The notes beneath the pieces were generated by a model. That model saw only the letters and a program-made list of their open reading frames with translations, was not told where the DNA came from and did no database searches. 64,000 nt of DNA from Pycnopodia helianthoides (Eukaryota; Echinodermata; Asteroidea; Forcipulatida; Asteriidae): contig CM063257.1 of the NCBI GenBank assembly GCA_032158295.1, positions 13,037,303 through 13,101,302 of the forward strand, written 5' to 3'. A program made the position numbers and the translations under genes. The number at the start of each line of letters is the position of its first letter. Position 1 is the first letter of the stretch. Of this stretch, positions 1 to 11,700 are shown piece by piece.

Positions 1-2981
1 AATTAAACTATTGTGGCGGTCTCACTCTCGACGGCACACCCGGCTTGCCCTCAGTCGACTCAACGAGCGGCAGTTGAATACAAACTCGGAGGCAGGTCCG
101 TTTTGGGGCAGTCTACCACCAGGCGCTCTAAGCTCCACCCTATCCTACACACCTAATACACTTCATTACACCCAGCGGGACCGATGACGGGGTTGACTCG
201 ATTAAATATTATACAAGCACAAGAGTTGTAACTTTCACTTCCTTTATTCCTACCAGAAGGAACCTTTAAGTAAGGATGAAGCCTATATATATATAATTAC
301 TCCTAAAGAACCAAAGAATCGCCTAGTATAACACAACTTGGGGGGGGGGGTAGCCACTATTTATGGGACAAAGGTAGTCAAAATAGAGGGGTTGTTGGTG
401 AAAAAAAAAAAAAAACATGAACACAATTTTTGCGAGCAGATTTTGTAAAAATCTCTTCTTTTCTTGGAAGCATTGTTTGGCTCAAAAAAAAAAAAATCCG
501 GTTGGTTTTGCAGACCTTTTATTGCAGACAATCGGGCCGAATTCTTAAACAAGTAGTATTTGCTTTTTCTAGGCTTTTGGTTACATCTTTTTACATAAAA
601 ATAAGCAGTTCCTCCAAGCAAAAGTTTCTAGTTTTAATCAAAAGTAAAAGCTTGTTTCTTGCAAGCAAATGGCACCTTGATTAGCAATTGCCTAATTACA
701 TATGCATAATAACAATCTTTTGCTAGTGTTAGTCAGCAATTGCTTGCAGTGTTACAGGATCCCTACATGGTAGCTTGACCTCACACTTGTTCGTGATTTT
801 ACAGAGAGGTTTCCATCATGTTTATGCCCGTTGGAGATGACCGGGATCGGTCTAAGGTGTACAAACCAAGAACTAATTGAGAATAATTCTCCAATCCAAC
901 CTTTCGTAAATTGTTTCGTTTTGTGTTGTCACATTTTTACTATGCAGCCATAACGTTTTCTTATTTTTGCTCTACAGCTGTGACTGAAACAATTTTGCAA
1001 TGATAAAATAATCATCACATGTTTGAGACTTGTTTTTCTCATTTGAAATGATAACAATAAATATATCTCCTGCATCAGCGTTTTTGTTTAAAGAATGGTA
1101 TATAAAGAAAAATGTCAACACTTTTATGTTATTTGTCATCCCATGATGGTGTTTAATTGCTCAAGTTATAAAGTGATGCAACTGCTTTGTTTTATGTGGA
1201 ATACAGATCTCACTGCAAATATTGGATGTGACTTTAATATTCAGTAAGGTAGAATGACAAAACCAACAATACGTGATCAAATCATTTCTAACGAATGCAA
1301 AATAGTTGTACTACTAATTACATGTTGGCAACCTTCTTCAATATTTGTTCGTCATCCATGTTTCACCCGTGTTTGTAGCAATTGTTGCTTTGGCATACTG
1401 AAATGCCTTCCATTTCCTTGCTACCCGATAGTTGAGATTTGTCTAATAGCACAGGATGTTTTTGGATGATTTTGACCAAAACTGCACTCACTTGTTGATC
1501 ACGTTTGACAACAGTTTGATCATTACTATGTCCAGCCATTTTGGAAATTGTGCGGGAAAAGCAAACCTGCTTCTATTAAAAAGCTCTACATTTACGCTTG
1601 CCAGATCGCACACGAATAGTGCTTTAGTCGAAGGAGTTGGGTATTGCGATGCCTCCCAAATAGAAAAAGGACATATCCCTTTAAAGATAAATTTTCCTGG
1701 CCAGGGAGGTATTTGTAATCAACCAGCCATGTGTCTGTCAACATCCTTGCGAGCTACAACGGGGAGACTCCGGAAGGCACTTTTTTTTTCCTTTTTTTAA
1801 TTACTGAAAAATGTTTGGGCCAATTCCGCTGAAACTACATGGAACCCTCAATGAAACCCTCTAGTTTGACATTCTAAAATCACTTTTAACATTGCGCGCT
1901 GTGTACAGGTCAGGCAAATTGTGGAATAGCCTGGACTCCAGCCGAACCTTATTCATTTGTGTAGAAAGTATAAGCCCATTGTAGTGTGTGCAGATCTAAT
2001 CTCCTTGAGTTTTTTGCAGCTAGGCTAGCAAAGCCCAATACTATGTGTCATCCTAGTCCAGTGACAGGTTGTTAATAAACAGCAGTTCCCACAGGTGCTG
2101 TCTACCACTGTTTTATGTCCATGTTTCAGACGACTGTTTGATGTACTGCTCATATTGCATGGCAGTTACTGTACAACAAAAAATCGTGTAGGCCCTACTG
2201 TACTTATAAGAAGTGGCAGTTACTGTTAAAAAAATCATGTGAACCAACCTATAAATTGCCTGAGTGCTTCAATCCTTTCTAGGTGTGTCCAGGGGGACCT
2301 CCATTCATCTATATAGACCCTTAGAAAAGGGATTGTGTCATCCAAACAATGTTATATACGCGTATTGAGAAACTGCCTTCTGTGAGCTCCCCCTTTGCTG
2401 CATGAGGACATTCAAGGGGGGTGCTGCTCGCAGGGTTGTTAATCGGGATAGACCGACTAGGGTAATCTGACCTTGCTTCAGGGGACAGATACCAGGCAGC
2501 TCAGGATTGTTTTGTTTGTTTTGTCTATGGCTCGAGTCAAACAGCATATGCCCAGCTCACCACTTGGCAAGTGACCACACTGACTTTATTAAAGGTTATT
2601 GCTTGTAATAAAGTCAGTGTGGCCACTGGTGTGTTCTTCATTCATTCTAGAAGTAATTTACCCCACTGCTAATTAATATAATATACTTAATGAGTTGCCT
2701 ATTGTAATTCCTCCCTAAAAATGCGTGTGAATTTTAAAAGTCAAACTAGACCAAGGGTTTTAAGAACCTCCAAGCAATTGCTGGGCTAGCTTGAGAAAAA
2801 GCAATACGTTAAAGCAAAAGGTTATTTGAACATTTGTAAGAAATTGCTTTTGCTTCAGCTTCTGCTTGATGAACTTTTGCTTTTGCTCGGTGCCTGTGCT
2901 TATAAGCAATTGCTAGTTTTTATGAATTCGGCCCAAATGAAGCTCCATAATAGGGGCCTACATAGTTTCCTGGTTGATGAA
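1..2981. other. Gene-free upstream stretch
   Basis: No gene supported. It contains a G-run at 341-350, A-runs near 401-415 and 485-496, a hairpin at 2575-2622, and an 11-bp inverted pair at 534-544 and 2924-2934 (gggccgaattc and its complement) that may be termini of an old element. The ORFs here are short and unsupported. Confidence 0.6.
2575..2622. repeat. Perfect 16-bp hairpin
   Basis: Arms 2575-2590 and 2607-2622 are exact reverse complements around a 16-base loop. Probably a relic of a small fold-back element; no gene lies nearby. Confidence 0.8.
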
Positions 2982-3598
2982 GCCTTACACTCTTGAACAG
3001 ACCGTCGTTATTAAATAACTACCATAAAAAACTCTCTCTTGCAACTTTAGAAACGTGAATATTGTATTACACAGTGTCAATAAAAATAATATATTCAAGA
3101 AGAAGAAGAAAAAACGAAAAAAACAACAACAACAACAACGCAAGCACCGTCCGCAACCGCAATTGGTGTGATGTGTATTGATAAATCAAACATCAACGCC
3201 GTGCGGCATCACAATCACATCCACCCCCATCCATCTTTGATTGTGATTTGAGCCTGAGACTTACTAGGTCGAGTGTATGGTACACAGTTGCATTATGGGA
3301 AAATGTTTCCACGTGGGACAATTTACCTAATTTTCAGTTACTTGTTGTGCAACAATTACACTGCTTGAGGTTAACAAAATGTTGTTTTTTCCCACTTCTT
3401 GAGAGACTTGTACCTCGGTGTTATGCTATTTGATTTCCAACCCAATGTGTTGTACTATATTACATTTTGCGTGTGTACTATGTTTTACACAAGTTTAGTG
3501 GTGCAACCACAAATTCTGTTTCACCCCAATATTGACCAAACGTTTACGCAACATTTGTAACCAGCAAAATTGTACACTCTTTTTTTAGAGTGTAAGGC
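2982..3598. mobile_element. Non-autonomous TIR element, copy 1
   Basis: A 617-bp segment bounded by the 12-bp terminal inverted repeat gccttacactct (2982-2993) and its complement (3587-3598). It contains no coding sequence. A diverged inverted copy lies at 30971-31420 and shares most of the interior, including the stretch around 3200-3440. It looks like a DNA-transposon MITE whose superfamily I cannot name. Confidence 0.75.
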
Positions 3599-5062
3599 TC
3601 TCGATTCATTTTACATGTTGGTTGCAACACGATTTTTACTATACTAAATCCATCTGAAGTGATTATTGCAGGGGTTGTATATTTTTGAATGGCTCATAAT
3701 GGATTAATATTGGAAACAACAAAACAATCATATAAAGAACCTAACCCCCGTTTTGAGCAGATAATGCAACACCGACTTACAGTGTGCCTCACACAATGCA
3801 TGCACTGACCTTGATTAGGTTGAGCGCACACCACAGGCCTTTCACTGATAAACCAGAAATGGGGTATGCCATTTACATAATAGGGGACGAAACTGCTGTT
3901 AACATGAGAAGTGGCACTCAACAAACAATTTGTTTTCGTTTTTTTCTCGTTATAATGAATGTTTATTTATAAACAAGTGCACGTAACTTATAATGAATAA
4001 TAATCAAATAATATAAAAGTGGCAATACAATGTGCCTCCAATCGTGTAGACATCAACAACCGGAACCTCTAATCAAAACACCCCTGACAACTCAGTGCAG
4101 TGATCCAGCCGCAATAGTCCGAAAAAAACTTCAAAATACCTCCAATCCGATACACCTTTGGTTATAATAATGACACATGTACCCAAAGGTTCAATTATAT
4201 CAAAAGTGATGCTTTGGGTAAACAGAATTACACCGTAAAATTGTGAAAAAAAGCACAATCGGCGTTGCTTATGACTCGCGCGGTTTAGGGTAAGTCTGGT
4301 TTACAGGCACTCATACTGTGAGTCACACAGATCGTAGTCCAGCCTATCAATAAACAAAAGGTCACGGTCCCCCACTACGAATTTCGTGATTTGACACAAA
4401 AGTGCCCCTCTTTCTAGTCCACTAATCAAAATACATGTTACATGGATGGAAAGCTTAGTTTAATTAGTTCCATAAACCGTGCGACTTGCAATTATGCGAC
4501 CTTGCTAGCGAGTTTGCCATTCAATTTAGTTGGACAACCCCCGGGGGAAATGACCAAATGTGGCGTGACCTCCATATAAAAGTGATAATTTCAGGAGAAA
4601 TTTACTTTTTTAAATCAAAAAGTGCCCCTCTTTGCCCTCTCAAATTCAAATGAAAAGTATACTTTTTAGAAAGAGGAATAAATTAACTTTACAATGCCGA
4701 GCGACTTTGCACGTTTAACAAAAGTACTTTTCTGTAAGAGAGGAAGACATTTTCTGTACAGAGAGGTTGCTCTAGATTTCTACAGGAAAAAATTATATAC
4801 TCTATAGATTTTTTTTTTTTTTACTTTCTATAGATTTTCAGAATTTCTATAGATATATAGAGCTCTATAAACCCTTTTATAAAATTCTTTATAACTTTTT
4901 TCTAAGGGTCACCCAAAACCTCTGGATGGAACACTCATATTATAATTTATTTAATGTGCTTAAGTTCCGTACAGCCTGGTTAGATGTGCATTGTGGCAGA
5001 CCCTTGCGGAAAAAACAGTCTCGCAAACGGACAAACAGATGCTCGTGACTTTTTTTAAGACA

Positions 5063-5310
5063 ATGTTAAAACGGGAGCGGCTTACCACATTTGCAATTTG
5101 CGCATTAATCTTCTGCTTCATTTCGACATCCTTGTTTAGTCTGAAGCTTATAAGTACCAGCACGAACCCGTCAGTGAGCCAGAGAGATGAAGCTCTTCTG
5201 AAACATAAGTCATGCTTTTGCGGAGATAGAGTCTCCAGACAAAGTAACGAAACAGTCATCGGTGACGGTTCTGTGCTCAGACAAAATGAGACTACTGCGA
5301 CACAAAACAG
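5063..5310 (+). CDS. ST8Sia-like exon 1: cytoplasmic tail, membrane anchor, start of stem
   Basis: Encodes residues 1-82 plus two bases of codon 83, with donor cag^gttagt. The ATG at 5063 is chosen because it aligns with the start of the second exon-1 copy at 33843. An in-frame ATG at 5039 would add eight residues, but the matching ATG in the second copy runs into a stop, so it is probably not the conserved start. The reading reaches MLKRER, then a hydrophobic anchor, then a lumenal stem with two NET sequons. Exons 2-8 continue the frame downstream. Confidence 0.88.
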
Positions 5311-8300
5311 GTTAGTTGCTGTTCAATAGTTTAGAAACACAAGGATGTTCATTATTACTAATTGCATTCACAAATCGAATCTAGTTTTACGGTTATATAT
5401 ATATATATATATATAATATATAAGGCTAAGGCCATCTACCCTACAAATGTTATATATCACCGGTCATCAGGTTTTTCCTGTCTGCAACTCAGCGGTTTTA
5501 ACAGACCCCACCAGCCGTAGTAAGAAACTTATTTTTATGTTGTGGTATCCCTTCGTGGTGATCCCTTTGAGTTGCTTGTTCTTTGTTTTTACCCGTTATT
5601 ACCATATCCATTTTATCCTTTATATTTTGCCTCTCTTTTTGCTATAAATGGATATGTTTTTCGTTTGTGCTTGTTTATGCCTCTGACGAAGGTCCGGTTT
5701 GGTTCGAAAGCTAAGGCCATCTACCCTACAAATGCTATATATAATGGGTTTCCACGGCCTTGAATATGAACAATAGAGTCATGAATACGACTTTGCACAG
5801 GCTGGGTCAACTTGGTCATGGATGGGCGGTCGCGGATATCAATGGAGATTGGGCCCCCGCTGAACAAATAGCCAGATCGGTGTTTAGGACTACCCAAACA
5901 AGGGATTATTGCATTAATTCCAGCTACCTGGCTTATCTAATATTCATTCTGCTGATGGATTAACAACTATTATTATAAGTTATATGACTTATCTACCTAT
6001 GTTAACTGTGTCAATTCATGCTTGTTTACCAAATTGTTCCTCAACTCGTTTTTTGAGCAGTCAAAATCGGCCGTTGAACAGCCAGTTGACCTATTAAAAA
6101 CGATACACTGTTAAAAATGTCCGTAAATTTACGGACTCCGTAAAGTGAAATATTCCGTATTTTCCCCGTAATTTTACGGACTTTCCGTAAATGTAAATAC
6201 TAATTATGCTAATTAGCGTAATTAAAATCAACCACACTTGCCCAAACACCTACACATAATATAGTACATGTAAGTACATATTGTTATTTCACCCACAACC
6301 GTGTACACATGTACAAACTCATGTTCAGGGTCTTTTTATTTTACGGAATGAAAAAACGTTTCCGGTAATTATGCTGCAAGAATACGGAACACTATTTTTT
6401 TTTCTGGCAGCAAAATTACCGGAAAAGTTTTTTCATTCCGTAAAATAGAAGACCCTTACATGAGTTTGTACATGTGTACACGGTTGTGTGTGAAATAACA
6501 ATATGTACTTATATGTACTTTATTATGTGTAGGTTTTTGGGCAAATGTGGTTGATTGTAATTACGTTAATTAGCATAATTAATGTTTGCATTAACGGAAA
6601 GTCCGTAAAATTACGGCGAAAATACGGAATATTTCACTTTACGGAGTCCGTAAATTTACGGCAATTTTTAACAGTGTACCCAACGTATTTTGGGGGCAGG
6701 TCGTCTTGAAATCGGTAAAATCACGACCATCGTTGCGTCGTTGAAGTGAACGAAAGCCAACCATTTCTACCAAATTGAGAACAGCCCTATTACTTTTAGA
6801 CATGACTTCGGATAATTTGGGACTACTCAAGGAAACCGGACATGTGGTCCCTTTTTTCCAGTTTATATTTATTTGTTGGTTTGCGCCGGCGCATTTGTTT
6901 TCTTAAAACATGTCAATGTTTAGATGATTTGAAGAGATGCCTCAAACATACTGTCCCAAGTTAACAGATACAAACAAGTTTTTTATTTGGAATAGAAAAG
7001 GGGACAATATCGCGGCATAAACCTGGATGGAGCAACGTATAAGTTTCAACTTGGAGCTGCAGTATGTCAAAGTTGAACGTCTACATCACGTAAGGGACAC
7101 ATGCACTGTAAAAAACAGCAACAATCTCACGCAAACAATTGCAATATTCCTGTTAGGCGCCGTATCGAAATAGGCCAATGCGTTGCAACTGCAGAGGCGT
7201 TGGCATGCGTTGGTTAAAAATAACTAAGGTAATTATTTTTTACAACTCGTTTTTGGTTGTTAGTTTAAATCACAAAAGGAAGAGATGTATTGATTATTAA
7301 ACTATGCCCGTGCGTTGTGTTGGTTCATTCCATGTTGGTGGTGTCGTACGGGTGGCTGAATCCAAAAGGAATCGCACTCTGCACACGCTGCCGTGAGATT
7401 TGGGCAGACAACAAAATAATAAAATGCCACACCATTTGCCGTAAACAACAGACCAGTGATAGCGATTTACAGGCAATGTATATTTGAAACTGTAGTATAA
7501 GGACCGAACTTTGGATCTTTGGGTGACTGTATAAATACCACTTTGTCGAATCATACTGATTTTACAAGGTATACGGTTCTGTACGCAAATAAAAACAAAA
7601 CAAAGTACCTTCCAAACTTTTAACTGAACCATATTGGTTCCGGCCCCACTTCGCACGCTTTCCATTTAAATTCGAAATACAGCACATGTAGAATGTAGGC
7701 CTGCGCTAAACGTCGCACTTTTGCCGAGCCGAACTCAAATGTTTTCAGCTCGATTCGACACGGCAAGAGCGCGACGTTTGTCACCGCGTCGTGCCGCTAC
7801 CGTGTAGCACAGCAGGGCTTGCCGTGCTACACGGCAGTGCCGAACTTACATACAAGGTTTGCGCTAAACGTCGCTCTTTTGTCGAATTTAATTCCTAATT
7901 TTACAACTGTTTGAGTTCGACACGACAAACGTGCGACGTTTAGCGCAGGCCTTTAGAAACTGAAATATTTTTTATCACACTCTCTCTATTAGCATTGACG
8001 CCAATTTATTAACATTTATTACAAGATATGTGATACAATGACCACAACTTTGTTGTTTTGTTATGTAGATTTAAATGAAGAAGAGACACCCGGCTGAGAC
8101 TGGTACACGATGCTCTCTGTCTGAAAAAAATAAAAATAAAAAATAAGCCAAGAGAGCGCACTTTAGCATGGCCCCTTAAAGAGTATTACGCACGCAAATG
8201 TGTCAACACGTCAGGGGACACGACCTTTGGTAGCGCTGTTGTGCGTGAAACCATTCATTCATAACTTAATATTTTTACCAATCATCTTAATACAAGTACA

Positions 8301-8741
8301 AGAGTGAAATTTATTTCTGAATAATTAAACTCTTAAGAAGGGGGGGGGGGGGAACAAGACCTTAACTTTTAAATGTACGATGACTTTGAAAAAGAAGACT
8401 TGGTAGTTGTAAATGTATCATGCCCGACATTTCCGATATCATATCTTGTATAAAGAAATTTGAAATATATGCAGTTGGACACTATACAGTGGTCCCGAAA
8501 ATTCAAACTGCAACACAATGATAATCAAAATTCAGCGTGAGCTTTACAGGACTAGCCGGTCAACCGTGCCTGACGGACGGCGTGGCTCAAGGCCGGAGGA
8601 TGCTCTGTGCTGCTCGTTGATGACCACAACGACAATCTGGCTAAATGTGTTGGTCAACAAAGGGGACGGACAAAAGAAGGTCTTAATTTGTAATTATTGG
8701 CAGATTTATTTATTATTGCCCCCGGGTGTCACCCCCCCCCC

Positions 8742-8782
<41 letters not shown>

Positions 8783-11700
8783 AATAAAATAATATAATAA
8801 ATAAATAAATATATATATATATATAAATAAATAAATAAATAAATGAAGATGAGTGGTAGCGCCACTGCTCCAAAGCATTATTTTGCAGGAAACAACTCAT
8901 TATCGGTCTTAAATCAAGCTCTGGCTAAAATTTACTTGATTTTCAAACCTTACTAAAAAAAAAAACTATTTGATGTATGTTGGATAATTCATTTTACCCT
9001 TTCAAGTATATATTGAGTTTCGTTTCAGTTCTGGCTTTAAGAAAAATACTTCCGTTGGATATTTAGCGATTTTAATGGAAAATAGAAATATGCCTTATTC
9101 TGTCTTCCTTCAAGGAAAAAAAAAAACAAGGACAGTCGGGGCATTTCCCAAGGTTTTTTTGCCATAAATGAATGCATTGTCTCCACGTTTACCATGTCGT
9201 TGGACAAGGCAGTGAGTTCAAGGTACGTCATGAAGTGTTCAGGTTGGAGCCAACAAGTTGCCCAAATTGGCGTACGAGTTGGCGTGCATGCTAACTGACC
9301 TGTTCCATTATTGTAATTAGTTTTGATTCCATTTGGTTTATTATTTGTATTTTTATACCCAACTTTATGAATTATTCTTGTTACCACATGTCCATAGGCC
9401 TATTTAGGAAATATCAAACTCGTTGTATAATGGAAATGTACATACCTTTACTGGAGAGTAATCATAGCTAGTATCGTTTCGATGTCACTTGGTTGGTTCC
9501 TTTTTGAAAATGTGTTTTCGCCGGTCTTTTAATAGAAAAATGTAAAATATTTTCTCCACCCACAAAGCGCGGATTCGTAACACACAGGGCGCGGATTCGC
9601 CGGTTCGTGAAAACGCGAAATGGCATACACCCGGAATCGCCACCTAGATAGTCGGATTCGCCGGTTCGTGAAAACGCAAATCTGTGATTTCAGACGATTT
9701 GCCGTTTTTGGCATTTTGTAAACCAAAGCTGTCCACCTTTTGTGGATGCTGCAATATTCAGTGGACCATGCCAGAATGCCCGATCAACCCATACCAGAAC
9801 CCACCGATCAACCTAGGGCCTATCCTCGGACCCGCCGATCAACCATGCCCAAACCCGCCGATCAACCCATGCCCGAACCCACCGATCAACCCATGCCCAA
9901 ACCCGCAAATCAACCCATACCAGAACCCGCCGATCAACCTATCCTCGAACCCGCCGATCTACCCATGCCCGAACCCGCCGATCAACCCATACCAGAACCC
10001 GCCGATCAACCCATGCCCGAACCCGCCGATCAACCCATACCAGAACCCGCCGATCAACCAATGCCCGAACCCGCCGATCAACCTATCCTCGAACACTCCG
10101 ATCAACCATGCCCAAACCCGGCGATCAACCCATACCAGAACCCGCCGATCAACCAATGCCCGAACCCGCCAATCAACTTATCCTCGAACCAGCCGATCAA
10201 CCATGCCCAAACCCGCCGATCAACCCATACCAGAACCCGCCAATCAACCCATACCAGAACCCGCCGATCAACCCATCCTCGAACCAGTAATTAATGACAA
10301 GTATCGGCATAGCCATTAATTTACTGGCTAAGTTTATAACATGTTTTACGTATTCGGCCAGTGTGAAGAAAGCAACCATAAGCTGTAAAAGATCGTATAA
10401 TATAATTTAATACACACAAGGAGAAGCCCATTATTTGCAAATGTTTTGTATACAGTGATGTAAAGGAGGTCATAAGGTGGACAAAAAACGTAGTAAATAA
10501 AAATAAATAAAAACATAAAAAACAACATTGTCAAACTATCACTACAACTTCTGGAAAGGTTATTAGCTTTGATAAAAGTAGGAAATCAGTATTGTAATTG
10601 AGGTTACACGTTTTTCCAACGTACTACACGCGGCAGTAAACAATGGCACTCGTGGCATCCGAGGGTTCTAAGCTCAGTTATTGCTATTTGGGGGTAAAAT
10701 CTGTTCAGATATTTGGGTAAGGTATAAGGTACTAGATAACTGATGATTTGGGCATTTATTTTCACCGTTACAATTGTAGGCACTGTTTAATCAATGCTGT
10801 CGTTGATGTTTTGTCGTTGTTTTTTTAACAGGGCATTGTACATAAATTACAGAGATCGAATTGACTTCGGATACGAGAGCTTGTGCGATTTAATAAAACA
10901 TGTTTTTAATATGTTTTGTTTCAAGGAAGGAACCCCCTGCATTGAATCCTTCGATGGACCTCACCATATCGTATGTAGCTTTTCCATTTCATTTTCCAGT
11001 AGACTAAGCAGGCCTCTCTTGTAGAAAAACAAAAACAAACAAACAAACAAACAAACAAACGAGAAAACCACCCGAACGAAAACTATATTTGTCTTTGATA
11101 TCAAATCTTTTATATCAATATACAAAGTTCTTGGAAATGAAAATATTTAACAATAGCAACTCGTTATAAACACAATTTCATTTTCATATTATACACAATA
11201 TTGTTAAAATTAATAATGAAACAACATCAAGGACAAGGGACTGTTATTGTTGTTACAATGATGAGGCCTGGTTGATGATTTTATGGTATTTCTTGGCATG
11301 AAAAGTTGGAAGCTTGATATAGTTTGAACTCCTAAAAACGGGCTGAACAAAACAAACCAAAGTTGTCCACCGGATATAGCGGCCAGTTTTGGTTCATACG
11401 TTTTATAGGGGAGGGGGAAAAAGAAAAAGTGGATTTTGGTTGAAAAGCAAAACAAAAACCAACACATCAAAAATATTAAAACTACTTGACCGACATTAAA
11501 ACAGTATTGTAGGTATAACAAGTGGTAAATGGCACTGAGGAAGGAGCTTGTAGATTTGTGCGTTTCTTTCCAAACCATTGCAAGCTTGACAAATAAAGTT
11601 GTGCTCAAATTTGTTCTTCAAAGATTTTAGCCCAATGCCTAGTAACTACAGCCTACAAGAACCATACAAGTATTGCCTTGTACAGTTTAATGAAATGGGC

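Noticed and set aside
361..684. Opposing ORFs of 84-86 codons near the window start
   Set aside because: Low-complexity A/T runs on both strands, no motif, no splice context.
4991..5038. N-terminal extension upstream of the ST8Sia start
   Set aside because: No ATG at its beginning, and the second copy has a stop between this region and the shared ATG.
4960..5259. Antisense ORF conserved between both exon 1 copies (also at 33728-34039)
   Set aside because: It is the shadow of the conserved sense exon; its extension outside the exon is not conserved in frame.
8518..8900. ORFs ending in Lys-rich or Phe-rich runs
   Set aside because: Produced by the poly-A and TAAA microsatellites.
9684..10319. 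211-codon Pro/Asn-rich ORF and its overlapping frames
   Set aside because: Comes entirely from the 24-bp minisatellite; all forward frames are open for the same reason, and there is no supported start or splice context.
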